Positions 32,831 through 44,443 of a stretch of DNA of 64,000 nt are shown in pieces. The stretch comes from Dendrolimus kikuchii (Eukaryota > Arthropoda > Insecta > Lepidoptera > Lasiocampidae). The stretch spans positions 1,622,001-1,686,000 of the forward strand of contig CM034398.1 of assembly GCA_019925095.2 (NCBI GenBank), read 5' to 3'. The notes beneath the pieces are model-generated. The model was not told where the DNA came from. It saw only the letters and a program-made list of their open reading frames with translations, and ran no database searches. The position numbers and the translations under genes are program-made. Within the stretch, counting starts at the first letter, position 1. Every line of letters begins with the position of its first letter.

Positions 32831-33467
32831 TTTTAATTTGTACCTCATTTTCCTAAAGTGTGTCTTGATATTCTCAGCCAGCGCAGCGCCCCAACAAGGA
32901 GGCACAATGAAGGCATTCATGCCATTGTGTGACATTAGACCGTTGGCATGTGTCTTCGCCTTTTATTATTTTTCCTAACAAAGACCCATTCACAAAAAAC
33001 CAGCCTCAGTGATTAACTGGAGATTTAAATGAATAATTCCAGTTTTAAACTTGTTTTCCTTGATTTAAAGAAAATCCACATTACGGATGTACCAACTTGT
33101 TTAATGAAATTTAAATATTTTTTTAAAATATTAAAGGAGGTATTATTTTGTATCTTATACTTCAGGTTGGTTCATACCGCCGACGCCCATAGCTCGCACA
33201 ATTAGCAGCTAGACGTCGGACGGCACGCGGGATAAAGGAGCGGCCTTGGAGGCAATAATTGTTAATTCTTCATATCACAATTCTCATTAACGACTTACTT
33301 CTTTATGTATATTCTAAGTTATATAAATAGTTTAATAATAATCATACAGTTCAATTGCATTTCCAAAGAAGCAACCGCCACCAATAATACTTCATTTACA
33401 TTATGCCTATTTCCAAACGAGGAGTTATTCGATTTACACTTTGTTTTGATTTGTGTTTGTTTCGTTT
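32831..33467. other. Unassigned, with one GC-richer patch
   Basis: 33175-33250 holds CCGCCGACGCCCATAGCTCG and GTCGGACGGCACGCGGG, unmatched elsewhere. No gene seen. Confidence 0.3.
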
Positions 33468-33799
33468 TGTCTATCCGTAAGTCACTTGAACGGCCCTAAC
33501 GGAAGACCAGCGCTGGTTGAGCCAACCAGCATCATGCTGAGTTAGGACCGATTCAGAACTTCATTTCAATTGTATTGTCTTATTTATAAGTACGTTTCTG
33601 TGTGTATGTAGTTCTGAATAAATCGATTCCTGGTATGGTAAATTGCGGAAACGTATTTTCTCTGTTATTTACTATGGTCTGGGTGTCTGGGATCGGCCCC
33701 AGAGAAGTCCGTTGTATATTACCCATAACACAAGCGTGACTTGCTTAATTTGGGAATATACAATATGTGTGGTTGTCTGCCAATTAAAAAAAAAAAAAA
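33468..33799 (+). mobile_element. Chimera: LINE 3' region joined to 5'-truncated SINE D
   Basis: 33468-33620 matches the LINE at 19780 (AGACCAGCGCTGGTTGAGCC, CATCATGCTGAGTTAGGACC). At GTTCTGAATAAAT|CGATTCCTGG it changes, in the same orientation, into SINE D beginning at the B box and continuing to GTCTGCCAATT plus 13 A. Confidence 0.6.
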
Positions 33800-33947
33800 T
33801 CTTGAAGTTTTATCAGTTGTATATTTCATTGACAATAGTTTTCCTTCTAAGTGGAGTTTATTGAAAACGCTTTTCCTTTGGAAATTGGCCTGTAGCGCCG
33901 CTAGCATTTCTTATGCTGTTTTATATTTCAATATTATTTCTATGTTT

Positions 33948-34259
33948 TATCCGTGCAGGAACGGAGAAAGAATACAATTTCCTGCTTTGTGGCGGCCTGT
34001 CGTAAGAGGCGACTTAACAACCCACAGCCAGCTGGTAGATCATTTGCTCGACTGGATGGCTACCACCCCCGGTCTATAGTATGTCGCCATAACAACCTTG
34101 AGTTGTGTTCCGGCATTAGTGACCAGGTTCCAGTCTCCCTAAAAAGAGCAGCAGCGCATTTGTAGCAAATTTGGTGTTGCAAATGTCCATAGGCGATGGT
34201 AACCGCTTTCCATCAAGTGGGCCGTCTGCATGTCTGCTGATCTCCTGCAATAAAAAAAA
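33948..34259 (+). mobile_element. Retroposon family B, full length
   Basis: TTATCCGTGCAGGAACGGAG to CTCCTGCAATAAAAAAAA. Confidence 0.85.
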
Positions 34260-34534
34260 ATGTATGTATCACTTATGCATTGCACAATAAGTGATTTGGC
34301 TTTTGCTTCACCTTTTTATCTTTCTCCTCTAGATTTTCTATATCAATACGAAAATTGGGTTTTTCGATTAAAATTGGGAATTTCCAATCAGTCGTCATTT
34401 TTACTAATCTTCTGTTTTTTATTTTTGTGGTTACCAAATTGATAAATTTTATTTTTACACATTACTTTTCACTGGGCCCATAACTTGATAAAGTTATGGG
34501 AACGCAGCGGAAGGCAAACAACGATTGAATTATA
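34260..34534. other. AT-rich stretch, nothing recognised
   Basis: A 60-codon frame at 34260-34442 is low-complexity hydrophobic and unconvincing. Confidence 0.35.
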
Positions 34535-35019
34535 TAGTGTAACAAACTCCATGTAACGTCACTCGATTTAACGATAAACTCCTTTAAGCGTCGAAATCTC
34601 TTGGCTTTGTGGTTGGTTTAGCTTGTCTTCCATACACTGTATATAGCATTACACCCACTCTCAATAACGACAACAATGAAGTAATAAAAAGTACTATTTA
34701 ATTTGTCGAAATTAGTAAAAGCTGTGTACGTTCCTTTATCACTTTATTATCCTAGCCCGTAATAAACTCGACTGCCAGCATCATGCATACCGAAATTTAT
34801 ACGAAATTCCAAAATACCGTAATTTCTAAGTACTTCCTTTATCACCAAGATGCCTCAATATCGCAAGATACGAATAAAATAAGTAAAAAATCAACTAAAT
34901 TACTGGTGTAGCAAAAGACGTTAGACAAAAATAACAGACTTTTCCGTATTCAACGACAACTCTCTATAACGCCATTAAATGCACAGCCCATTCCGTGTCG
35001 TTATATAGAGGTTACGCTG
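34535..35019 (+). mobile_element. Pogo/Tigger-like MITE
   Basis: AGTGTAACAAACTCCATGTA at the left and GTTATATAGAGGTTACGCTG at the right, TA flanks. ~485 bp, no transposase. Confidence 0.75.
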
Positions 35020-35022
35020 TAA

Positions 35023-35535
35023 TATATTTACTTATTTATATGGAATACATTTCGATGGCCATTACTATTCAACAATCAATAAATCATCATTGACAAGCGT
35101 ATATAATAGACATTCATAGACCAAATCCAACAAATTTTATGTATATCAGCACGCCGCGCCGTAAGAGTAATTAGCACCAAGTTAATAATTGCTCTGGTGT
35201 TATAAATATGCATTGGAAGCGGCACCAATTCGCCATAGAGTATGCAGTTAGCATTCCAAAAACCACATTTAATTGATACGCTTTAAGCCGTAATGAATTT
35301 GTTGCCGAGCGTCCTTATTCACAGCGATGGCATCCCAAAAAGGAAAACCACACAATCCAGGACTAACAGCTATAATTAAACCGAGGGTGGAGTCTGGTGG
35401 CAGACTGAATACACTTCCATTGTGTTATTTCCTTTTGTGAAGTACACAGTGGTTAGCCTTGACTTCGGCTAGTTTCAATATATTACTAAGCATACATTTG
35501 CCCCATAACTTGGTTAAAATTTGATGTAAACTTCA
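35023..35535. other. Unassigned sequence
   Basis: No frame and no repeat match seen. Confidence 0.35.
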
Positions 35536-35778
35536 TGCTCTTACACTTAATTTTGAAGTGAAAGTTCTATATAGACGGGGTCTTAGGATTTTTCTGTCAC
35601 GAAAAAGCGTTACGGCCGTGTGGAGGAGCGGATAAATTTGGACTAGACGTGGTGAGAGGCGGCATAGTTATAGAGTAGCTATGGATGCGTTTTTTGGTTC
35701 CGGACCGAATTCAGTTTCTTTGTTTGATAAAATGAAATATTTTTAAATAAAAAATGCATTCATTAAAGTGTACCTAAC

Positions 35779-36091
35779 TTATCCGTGCAGGAACGGAGAA
35801 AGAATACAATTTCTTGCGGCCGGGTGGCCTATCGTAAGAGGCGACAAAACAACCCACAGCCAGGTGGTAGGGCATTTACCCGACTGGATAGCTACCACCC
35901 CTGGTCTAAACCATGTCGCCATAACAACCTTGAATTGTGTTCCGGCATTAGTGACCAGGTTCCAGTCTCCCTTAAGAGAGCAGCAGCGCATTTGTAGCAC
36001 CTTTGGTGTTGCAAATGTCCATAAGCGATAGTAACCGCTTTCCATCAAGTGGGCCGTCTGCCTGTCTGCTTAACTCCTGCAATAAAAAAAA
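35779..36091 (+). mobile_element. Retroposon family B with 7-bp target duplication
   Basis: ACCTAAC at 35772-35778 and 36092-36098 brackets a complete copy from TTATCCGTGCAGG to the A run, which defines the family's true ends. Its antisense 89-codon frame is open by chance. Confidence 0.9.
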
Positions 36092-36126
36092 ACCTAACCA
36101 AATCATAATTTGCAATAAACCTGCGA

Positions 36127-36285
36127 AAAATCGAAATGTGTGCTGGGACACATAGTAGAAGTGAAATTTCAACGGACAAGTGGAAAAACGAATCACTTTA
36201 AATTAAAATTTGGTTGCGATTCGTTTTTCCACTTGTCCGTTGAAGTTTCACTTCTACTATGTGTCCCAGCACACATTTCGATTTT
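36127..36285. repeat. 68-bp-arm palindrome (foldback N)
   Basis: Left arm 36127-36194 and right arm 36218-36285 are nearly perfect inverted repeats separated by 23 bp. Outer part GTGTGCTGGGACACATAGTA, inner part one 26-bp minisatellite unit. Confidence 0.9.
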
Positions 36286-36304
36286 TTTTTATCCGTGCAA
36301 GATA

Positions 36305-36589
36305 TTTTTTTTTTAATGCAGGAGATCAGCATACAGGCAGATGGCCCACTTGATGGAAAGCGGTTACCATCGCCTATGGACATTTGCAACACCAAAGGTG
36401 CTACAAATGCGCTGCTGCTCTCTTAAGGGAAACTGGAACCCGGTCACTAATGCCGGAACACAACCCGAAGGTTGTTATGGCGACATACTTCAGACCAGGC
36501 GTGGTAGCCATCCAATCGGGCAAATGCCCTACCACCTGGCTGTGGGTTGTTAAGTCGCCTTATTCTTTCTCCGTTCCTGTACGGATAAA
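36305..36589 (-). mobile_element. Retroposon family B with deletion
   Basis: T run, AATGCAGGAGATCAGCATAC to CCGTTCCTGTACGGATAA; about 35 bp lost near the 5' end. Confidence 0.8.
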
Positions 36590-36984
36590 ATTGTATTCGA
36601 TACAAATACAACCTAGAAAAACTCAGCCCGGAGTTCCAAAGTGATTGAAAATAATACAAATAGGACTGTCACGTGTATGTTCTCAATATTTGGCATACTG
36701 ACCTCGTGATTCGAAAACCGAACAGCCTATCAGAACCGGTCCAGTAGTTTTTGTGTGCAAAGATGTATTAAGTAACGGCATTGTGGAACTGGATTATGCT
36801 AATTAATTACTTAACAAGCAGACGATTGAATATGTATATATGATGTATTACGTATACCACGCTATCGTATCGATGACAACTGTGATGACAGCGATATTTG
36901 TAAGTTAATAAATAAATGTTTATTAAATACATAATATACTAATCTTATGTTTGGTTCACTATTATAACAATTAAATATAATTTC

Positions 36985-37537
36985 CCAATTAAATATATAA
37001 GGCTCAGCTCGCCGTACACAACGCGGTGCTGGTACCTACGCTCACGTATGGAAGCGAGAGTTGGGTATGGAAGAGAGAGCATGAAAGTAGAGTAAACGCG
37101 GTCGAGATGCGAGCACTGCGCAAAATCTGCGGAGTGACGCTCGCGGACCGCGTTCGTAATACCGAAGTAAGAAAGAGACTTGGTCTCAAAGAGAGTGTCG
37201 GGGTGAAGGCAAGGAAAGGAATGCTCCGGTGGTTCGGACATGTAGAAAGAATGCTTGATGAAAGAATGAATAAACAGATATACAATGCAAAAGTGGATGG
37301 ATGCAGAAGTCGTGGAAGGCCACGACACACTTTCCATGATCAAATTGATCGTGTACTAGCAGAAGGTGATGTTAGGAGCCTTAAGAACAGACGAGCGTGC
37401 ATGACAAGAGTTATGAATGTCAAAGAAGCAAGTGAGGTGTGTAAGAATAAGCCTAAATGGCGCTCTGTTGTTCGTGCCTACCCCGCAAGGGAACTGGCGT
37501 GAAGTTATGTGTATGTGTGTGTGTGTGTGTGTGTGTG
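36985..37537 (+). pseudogene. Longest RTE-type LINE copy, C-terminal 165 codons
   Basis: The open frame from about 37000 reads QLAVHNAVLVPTLTYGSESW, then VNAVEMRALRKICGVTLADR, LRWFGHVERM, and ends YPARELA at 37500, followed by a (TG)n tail in place of (ATGT)n. The YGSE(S/T)W and RWFGHVERM motifs belong to the region after the RT palm in RTE-like elements; endonuclease, RT catalytic FADD-type motif and ORF1 are absent. TAAATATAATTTC at 36972-36984 and 37538-37550 is a 13-bp target duplication, so truncation happened during insertion. No stop in the retained frame points to a fairly recent event. Confidence 0.88.
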
Positions 37538-37539
37538 TA
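37508..37539. repeat. (TG)n tail
   Basis: About 14 TG units forming the tail of the RTE copy. Confidence 0.9.
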
Positions 37540-37675
37540 AATATAATTTCATAATAATGTCTATCGTAACAATATTTACATTTTAATTGTTACTGTTTTA
37601 TCTCGTCGTTACTCAGTTATTATCGGTTACATTAACTTTCATTTCGAAAATCTAACATATAAAATTCTCGTGTCG

Positions 37676-37890
37676 CTGTGTTTGTTAGCAAACTCCTCCG
37701 AAACGGCTGATCCGATTTGTATGAAATTTTGTGTGCATATCGGGTAGGTCTGAGAATCGGCCAACATCTATTTTTCATACCCCTAAATGATTATATTTTT
37801 TTGTCAAAATTTCTTATTTAATTGAAAAATACATACAACCCTAAATTTTCATCCTTCTACCAACCCCTATTTTTTAATAGCGATATAAGT
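37676..37890 (+). mobile_element. Helitron-like H2, 3'-truncated
   Basis: A|TCTCGTGTCGCTGTGTTTGT, TCTGAGAATCGGCC and ACATACAACCCTAAATTTTC match 45531-46051. The CTAG end is missing. Confidence 0.55.
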
Positions 37891-38339
37891 ATTTTAGTAA
37901 ATTTCTACTCTGTTTGTTCAAGTTTACAGTTTACAGTCGCGGAATGAAAACGTTGATCACCTTAAAGTAATTTTTTGCGTGCACAAGTGCAAGAAACAAT
38001 ACTGCCAACATTTTAATAAATGTTACGTTTATAAAATATGGAGACGTGAAAAAAGAAGACCCTGAGATTAATAAGAAGCAAAGAGGATATAATCACTAGG
38101 CTTCACATAAATATTAAAATCAATAAAAAAGTTTTACATGTCTACAAAATCTTCTTAGACAAAATAGAAAATCAAACAGTTTTGATCGAAGTAATTTTAA
38201 ACTTTGTTGTCAAATAGATAAACATAATTTTCTGTGGAACAGTCTGTTCTGTTTGAAAAGGTAACATGTGCTCGCGGAACGTTAATAAATAGATCAATTT
38301 GAAAACTGGCGAACATTTTCATACCACGACTGTACAATT
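37891..38339. other. Unassigned AT-rich sequence
   Basis: No coding frame. Confidence 0.35.
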
Positions 38340-38574
38340 TTAATTTAATAAACCTATCTATACCTACTGAACGGATCTAAGTGAAACTCGACACAGAGCT
38401 AGCTCATATGCCACCACTTAGGATAATTTTTATCCCGGTAAGTGACGCCCTGTCCGTAGGATAGACGACTGTAGGCAAAAATATGAAGCTGCAGTCAAGT
38501 TGTTTGGTGCCGTCGTTACAATTCACTAACAAACGTGTCGTCATGAGAACGCGAACGAAGTTTCGCTTGTGCTG
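38340..38574 (+). mobile_element. Helitron-like element, CTAG end
   Basis: Ends AACGAAGTTTCGCTTGTGCTG|CTAG|T, where GAAGTTTCG/CG forms part of a hairpin. The start is uncertain. Confidence 0.4.
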
Positions 38575-39170
38575 CTAGTTTATTACATTATTGTTTAAAA
38601 AATAACAATAGTTGTACAATTTTACACGACTTATAATTCCGATTGGCAATTTTAGTTTGCGTAGAAAAGTTCAGACCGGTTTCTGAGATGTAAATAATCT
38701 ATATTGACCTTTGTTCTCAAGCGGAAATAGCAGTATTGCTATGCATTCTTAACTCTGTTCCGCTTACACCATTCGTACACTGTCGCACGCTACTGAAATT
38801 GGTTTACTGCGCAAGTTGTAAAAGTACGAAGTCAGTATCACCGTCTCTCCACGCAGGCAGACGCGCAACTGTTTTTTACCTCTGTGTACTCCGAAACGGA
38901 TCAACGGATTTCTATGAAAATGTCAGAGATGGAAACTTTATCTTAAGCGTATGTTTTATATCAAACTAGGGTTTACCCCGCGGCTGCGCCTCGGGTCAAC
39001 CTCTAGTGCGTATCTCTTGTTTAAAAAGCAAGTGGTACAGGTTACATTGTATTAAATTTGTATGTATTTGCCCCCGATTCATTTTATATCGCAAACTATA
39101 CCACCACCCCCGTCTATATGTAAACTACATAAATGACAAAACTTGACAAAAATGACAAAATAGATAACAT

Positions 39171-39245
39171 GGACCAAGTGGACCAAGTGGACCCAGTGGA
39201 CCCAGTGGACCTAGTGGACCCAGTGGACCCAGTGGACGAAATGGA
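39171..39245. repeat. 9-bp minisatellite, about eight units
   Basis: GGACCAAGT grading to GGACCCAGT. Preceded by related ATGACAAAA units from 39133. In one frame it would read (Gly-Pro-Ser)n, which I regard as chance. Confidence 0.9.
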
Positions 39246-40080
39246 CAAAATCACAAAACCTGTCCTATTTTCCGGGATAAACTTTACATAAATCTATCCC
39301 AAAATGTATCCCATTATCCGGGATAAAAAGTATCCCTTGAGCACTCTCGGTATTCAAATTATATATGTACCGAGTTTCAGCCAAATCGGTCCAATAGTCT
39401 TTCCATAAAAGGATAACAAACAAATAGAAAAGTATATTTTTATCCCGGAAACTGTCCCATTTTTCGGGATAAAAAATATCCTATGTTCATCCTCGGCATC
39501 GAAAATATATATATATACTGAGTTTCAGCCAAATCGGTCCAGTAGTTTTCGTAGTAGTCCAGTTTATAATATTAATAGGGATGTTAATCTTTAAAGAAGA
39601 AACGGCCACAGTGGGTAAGCAATAAAGTTATCAAGGCGATAGAAATTACAAACCACAGGGTTTGTTTGCTAAGAATAAAAGGTATCAGGTCCATTAGTAC
39701 GCAGTCTGAGTAATAACAAACAAAACAATCGACGGATGTCTGTGTGTATTACCACGTATATAGACCCCACTGCGACAATAATAGCTTCCGATTATGGTGT
39801 GTACAAAGGATTACCAGATTCAACCATTTAAAATTTTTCTTTAATTGTACTGCGTGATACCACGCTCTCATAGAATATAGACATGAAACGATTAGCCTTA
39901 GTTAATTATGTTTCGCACAATGAATGTTCTGATGACCCCCCCCCCCCCCCCTATTCCAGTTCCATATCCGATCCTCTTTATCCTCCTATTCCTCCTGATC
40001 CCTCAATTCCATACATTATAGCGCCATTTCAACGAGCAGACCTCATCGTGCCAACCAGCAATTTCTCATAATTAAAATCT
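39246..40080. other. Old repeats and unassigned sequence
   Basis: Paired GGGATAAAAAGTATCC and GAGTTTCAGCCAAATCGGTCC segments at 39300-39560 are Helitron-like debris. A 16-base C run lies at 39936-39951. No convincing gene. Confidence 0.35.
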
Positions 40081-40084
40081 TTCT

Positions 40085-40935
40085 ACACCTTTGTACACCT
40101 TTTTACGAAAATTGCGCGCACGCAGGATGATGAAATTTCGCACACTTATGGCATTACTTATAATAATCTTGCTAAGAACCGATTAGCCATCTCTTAAGTA
40201 AGAGAATCAGAATCAGACCCTAATCAATGAATATCTTCTTTTCCACTTATAAACGTGTATTACCTGTTGTTTACCTAAGAGGAGCACAGATAGACGAAAT
40301 TTGAATGATTAACGTAGGTTGTACCCAAAATATTCGACGGGTTTTCACGGATAATATTTTCACTAATCAGTTGCTGAGCATTTTTTTTTAATTTAAGAAA
40401 CGATTAAAGTAAGGCCATTATAGTTTATATAGAGAAGGAGTGCAGATGGCTAATTTTTTTTTTATTATACGTAAAAAAATACATTAAATCAATAAAAAAC
40501 ATTACACACACTACCATGTATTTGACACACATATATACTCATATATATACTCTTTTGTAATAAAATAATAATAAATAAATAATCGGCAGACAAACACACA
40601 TATTGTATATCCCCAAATTAAGCAAGTGACGCTTGTGTTATGGGTAATATAACAACGTACTACTCTGGGGCCGATCCCAGACACCCAGACCATAGTAAAT
40701 AACGGAGAAAATACGTTTCCGAAATTTACTATACCAGGAATCGAACCCGGAGACTCTGCTTTGCAGTGAGGTAGGCCCGCAAAGGCTTAGCCCGCTCAAC
40801 CACAGAGGCCGTTTCGTTTATTGTTCAAGTCGAGTTAACAGCGTAGCCTTGGCGAAATCTGTGATTACATATAGGCTTTAACATTAAATATTATGGTCGA
40901 ATTTCGACCACGGGCGACCACTCTATAAAATTCTA
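40085..40935 (+). mobile_element. Helitron-like H1 with two insertions
   Basis: ACGAAAATTGCGCGCACGC through GTCGAATTTCGACCACGGGC. A ~270-bp insert at about 40150-40420 (inverted ends ATGGCATTACTT / AAGTAAGGCCAT) and a SINE D copy at 40561-40811 interrupt it. The final CTAG is mutated. Confidence 0.55.
40561..40811 (-). mobile_element. tRNA-derived SINE, family D, full length
   Basis: Minus strand: CCTCTGTGGTTGAGCGGGC (A box), GGGTTCGATTCC (B box), body and (ATTT)n tail. It sits within the CTTTTGTTTATTG site of H1. Confidence 0.8.
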
Positions 40936-40939
40936 TATT

Positions 40940-41405
40940 ACGTAATAACACGCATTTATTACATAAATTCTAAAACATTGATCTAATAATTTTTTAAACA
41001 ACTTTCTTTTATTTAAAAAGCCGCATTTTTATGATAAATCGCGTTTCTCCGTTTCATCAGAGATAAGTATTACACATCAGTATATCTCAGATCCAATAAA
41101 GTTGTCTTATCTTGCATTCAACGACTGACGTTATAGCGAATTATTTTATTTTTGTTACTTTATTTTTCTAGTGATATTTTACGAACAAAATAACAAGATT
41201 TTTTAAAATTTTACCTAATAAAAAGGAAAGTTGAGATTTACAGACTGTATAAATTAGTATTTATGTCACATTCATTGATGTCATATTAATTAAGTGATAT
41301 TTGATAAAATATCAAGTATTGATTATTCCAAAGAAGACTAGTCGCCTCTTACTTACGCCGGCCGCTACAATTCATACACGCACTGGTATTTTATTATTAA
41401 TTAAT
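40940..41405. other. AT-rich stretch, nothing recognised
   Basis: No frame, no repeat match. Confidence 0.35.
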
Positions 41406-41409
41406 TAAT

Positions 41410-41792
41410 TACATATATACATACATACATAACTTCACGCCAGTTCCCTTGCGGGGTAGGCACGAACGACAGAGCGCCATTTAGGCTTATTCTTACACAC
41501 CTCACTTGCTTCTTTGACATTCATAACTCTTGTCATGCACGCTCGTCTGTTCTTAAGACTCCTGACATCACCTTCTGCTAGTACACGATCAATTTGATCA
41601 TGGAAGGTGTGTCGTGGCCTTCCAAAACTTCTGCATCCATCCACTTTTGCATTGTATATCTGTTTAGTCATTCTTTCATCATGCATTCTTTCCACATGCC
41701 CCAACCACCGGAGCATTCCTTTCCTTACCTTCACCCCGACACTCTCTTTCTTACTTCGGTATTACGAACGCGGTCCGCGAGCGTCACTCCGC
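41410..41792 (-). mobile_element. 5'-truncated RTE-type LINE
   Basis: Minus frame GMLRWLGHVERM to YPARELA is open (99 codons) and homology runs on to the GVTLADRVRNTEVRK region after an in-frame loss. Confidence 0.88.
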
Positions 41793-41827
41793 TAATATAT
41801 ATATCGCTGCCGATGTCTAAAGCGAAA

Positions 41828-41960
41828 TTGGTCCCTGGCCACTAATTCCGGAAATCAACTTATGGTTATTATGACGGCATACTCTAAACCAAGGGTGGTA
41901 GCTATCCAGATGGGTAAATATCCTACCTATTGTATTCTTTCTCCGTTCCTGCACAGATAA
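41828..41960 (-). mobile_element. Retroposon family B, decayed fragment
   Basis: GGCCACTAATTCCGGAAATC to CCGTTCCTGCACAGATAAA with many changes. Confidence 0.65.
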
Positions 41961-41961
41961 A

Positions 41962-42550
41962 AAAATATCGCCGGATTTCCTACAATTTAATTTGCCCGGA
42001 AGAGTTCGCTTTAAGCGACAACGTCGCCTAGTGTATTTATTGTCTAGAAAGTATTGCAAATATGGTTTATTTTTATAATTGTATATTTTGGTGTGCAATA
42101 AAGTGTTATCTTTTTATCTATTCCTATGAATTAATTAATGTAAAATGATCACAAATTACTTTGTTTTCAACTAAACATGAAAAACTAATATGTAAAGGGA
42201 AACTAAAACTAACATAAAAAATATAATTAAAACTAAAAATAAACAGAATATTAAAAACTTAATTTAAATTACAAATTACACTACAAAAAAAAGGGAATTA
42301 AATACTATTATAAACACATTTACAAGTAAAAGATGTAGTCCAGATCGCTCTCGGTGGGGAGCGTTCCCAAAATGCTAGCCGCAATCCCGCGTTGTATGGC
42401 AACGCTAATACGTTGCCCTAAATATAGGCCATCCCTTTGGTGACGCGAGACTTCTTTCAATCGCCTTGAAAGGTCTCAATAAAGTCGACTATTCCTATTA
42501 TATTCTTCTTCGGTGGCTAATAGCAGCATTTGGTTAACTTTATTACCATA
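41962..42550. other. Unassigned, AT-rich
   Basis: A less AT-rich patch at 42340-42480 (GCTCTCGGTGGGGAGCGTTCC) has no match or frame. Confidence 0.3.
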
Positions 42551-42737
42551 CTAGCTGTCCCGGCAGACGTTGTTCTGCCCTGAAAAAATCAAATTTAGAA
42601 CCCGATTGCAGCGCCACCTACCGGGTCCAATTGTGAATCTAAACCATCCTCGAATCCACATGAACACACACAAAAAAAATCATTCAAATCGGTCCAGCCG
42701 TTTAGGGGGAGTTCACTGTCAACACACGTACCGAAGA
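42551..42737 (-). mobile_element. Helitron-like element, complete short form
   Basis: Minus strand TCTTCGGTACGTGTGTTGAC to GACGTTGTTCTGCC-complement hairpin and GGGACAG|CTAG. Full version of the fragment at 1068. Confidence 0.55.
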
Positions 42738-42915
42738 ATTATATATATAAAGATGCATAAAAAAAAATACGAAATATATAATTTTGAAGAGAGAAAGTCA
42801 ATAAGGCGGAAAGGCCGCTAATATTCACTGATAACAACTTCATGGTGTTGATAGAACAAATAAACAACCAAATTGGTACGATATATAAGGATGGCACAAA
42901 GGATTTACTATAATA

Positions 42916-43381
42916 CAGTGTAAACTCCATGTAACGTCACTCGATTTAACTAAAAACTCCCTGAAGCGTCGAAATCACTTTGATTGCTTTAGCTCCGTAT
43001 GTATTCCGTACAATGATACACTCTACATAGCATTACACCCACTCTCAATAACGACGACAATTAAGAAATAAAAAGTACCTTTTAAGTTCCCAAAAAATAG
43101 TAAAAGCTGCGCAGTCGCTTTTTTATCGTAGCATGTAATAATCTCGTCTGTCGGCATCATGCCGACCGAAATTTTTAAGACATTCCGAAATACCTCCTTT
43201 AGCACCAAGATGCCTCAATATCGCGAGATATGAATAAAATAATTAAAAAAATACAACAAACTTACTGGTGCAGCAAAAGACGTCAGACAAAAGTAACAGA
43301 ATTCTCTCCATTTAACGACAAATCTCTATAACACCATAAAATGCACAGTCCCTTCAGTGTCGTTATATAGAGTTTACGCTG
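42916..43381 (+). mobile_element. Pogo/Tigger-like MITE, best-preserved copy
   Basis: CAGTGTAAACTCCATGTAAC ... GTTATATAGAGTTTACGCTG with TA at 42914-42915 and 43382-43383. 466 bp, no transposase. Confidence 0.85.
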
Positions 43382-43383
43382 TA

Positions 43384-43770
43384 TTTATGAAAAAAAAATC
43401 GTGTATGAGACGGCCTTACACATGATGGTATATTTTGACAAAAATCGAAACCAACTTCAAACAAAAGTATTTGTTTTTTCTTCAACTTGCGACGTAAAAC
43501 ATAAAAATTACTATAGTCAAGGTGGCGAAATCTATACACCTTTCATTATTCCCGTGTTTGAATAGTTACAACGATAACAAATCAATCAGTGAAACTAAGA
43601 CACCATTGAATTCTGTCTTCGAATTATAGTTGGCGCTAAATTCCGTTTAAAAAAGTTAAAAAGCCTTCCACTGAACTGAAACTAAACAACCCTGCGCATA
43701 GTTCAACTTTCTACAACAATTGTTTTACCGTTAAGGCTTTAAAGCTTTGGAACGCACTGATATTGACTTT
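43384..43770. other. Unassigned, AT-rich
   Basis: No coding frame. Confidence 0.35.
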
Positions 43771-44033
43771 TTTATTTTTTTATTGCAGGAGTTCAGCAGA
43801 CAGGCTGACGGCCCACTTGATGGGAGGCGGTTACCATCGCCTATGGACATTTGCAACACCAAAGGTGCTATAAATGCGCTGCTGCTCTCTTAAGGGAGAC
43901 TGGAACCTGGTCACTAATGCCGGAACACAATTCAAAGTTGAGCAAATACCCTACCACCTGGCTGTGGGTCGTTTTGCCGCCTCTTACGACAGGCCACCCG
44001 GCCGCAGGAAATTGTATTCTTTCTCCGTTCCTA
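43771..44033 (-). mobile_element. Retroposon family B with internal deletion
   Basis: T run, ATTGCAGGAGTTCAGCAGAC to TTCTTTCTCCGTTCCT; ~50 bp lost after AATTCAAAGTTG. Confidence 0.8.
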
Positions 44034-44319
44034 ATTTTATTATTTAAAAAAAGAACAGATTTCAACCCTAACCCGCTCTCAATACTGTTAATAACCTACG
44101 TAATGTGACAGATAAAACTCTCGAACAGAATGCTCGATAATGCTGCGATATTGGTGCGATATGTCAATCAGTTGGATTGACGTTCCGTGAACGTTCACTT
44201 GAGGAAACTGGGAACTGCAGACGATCGAGGTCAGGGGCCGTGTGATGAACTCGACCACCTTTCCTCTAATATATATGCATATCTAGATAGATCCTCTAAA
44301 AAGTCGTCGTAGCGTAATG

Positions 44320-44443
44320 CCTAGCGCACGCGTTCCAAATTCAAATGTCGCGAATTCGATCCTGGCCGGAACGCATGCACCACTTAGGCAGATTTCTGAC
44401 CTATTATTACAATTACCACGTGCACATCGAGATAACCGATTTT
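44320..44443 (+). mobile_element. tRNA-derived SINE C, 5' part, interrupted
   Basis: A-box region GTAGCGTAATGCCTAGCGCA, B-box-like GCGAATTCGATCC, then CACCACTTAGGCAG. Cut at ATCGAGATAACC by the family F insertion. Confidence 0.65.

Larger units (their letters stand above)
35540..36285 (-). mobile_element. O-N foldback element interrupted by family B
   Basis: Segment O antisense (GAAGTGAAAGTTCTATATAG to TAAATAAAAAATGCATTCAT), then the family B copy, then the junction CCTAACCAAATCATAATTTG and the N palindrome. Confirms that O, junction and N belong to one unit. Confidence 0.65.

Noticed and set aside
35779..36048. 89-codon frame, also seen in sense and antisense in other family B copies
   Set aside because: The family is GC-richer than its surroundings and open in several frames at once; the peptides show no motif and the copies are poly(A) retroposons.
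39171..39245. Collagen-like (Gly-Pro-Ser)n coding exon
   Set aside because: It is a 9-bp minisatellite; the surrounding frame is not open far and composition is not coding.
39883..40071. 62-codon proline-rich protein
   Set aside because: The prolines come from a 16-base C run; no other support.
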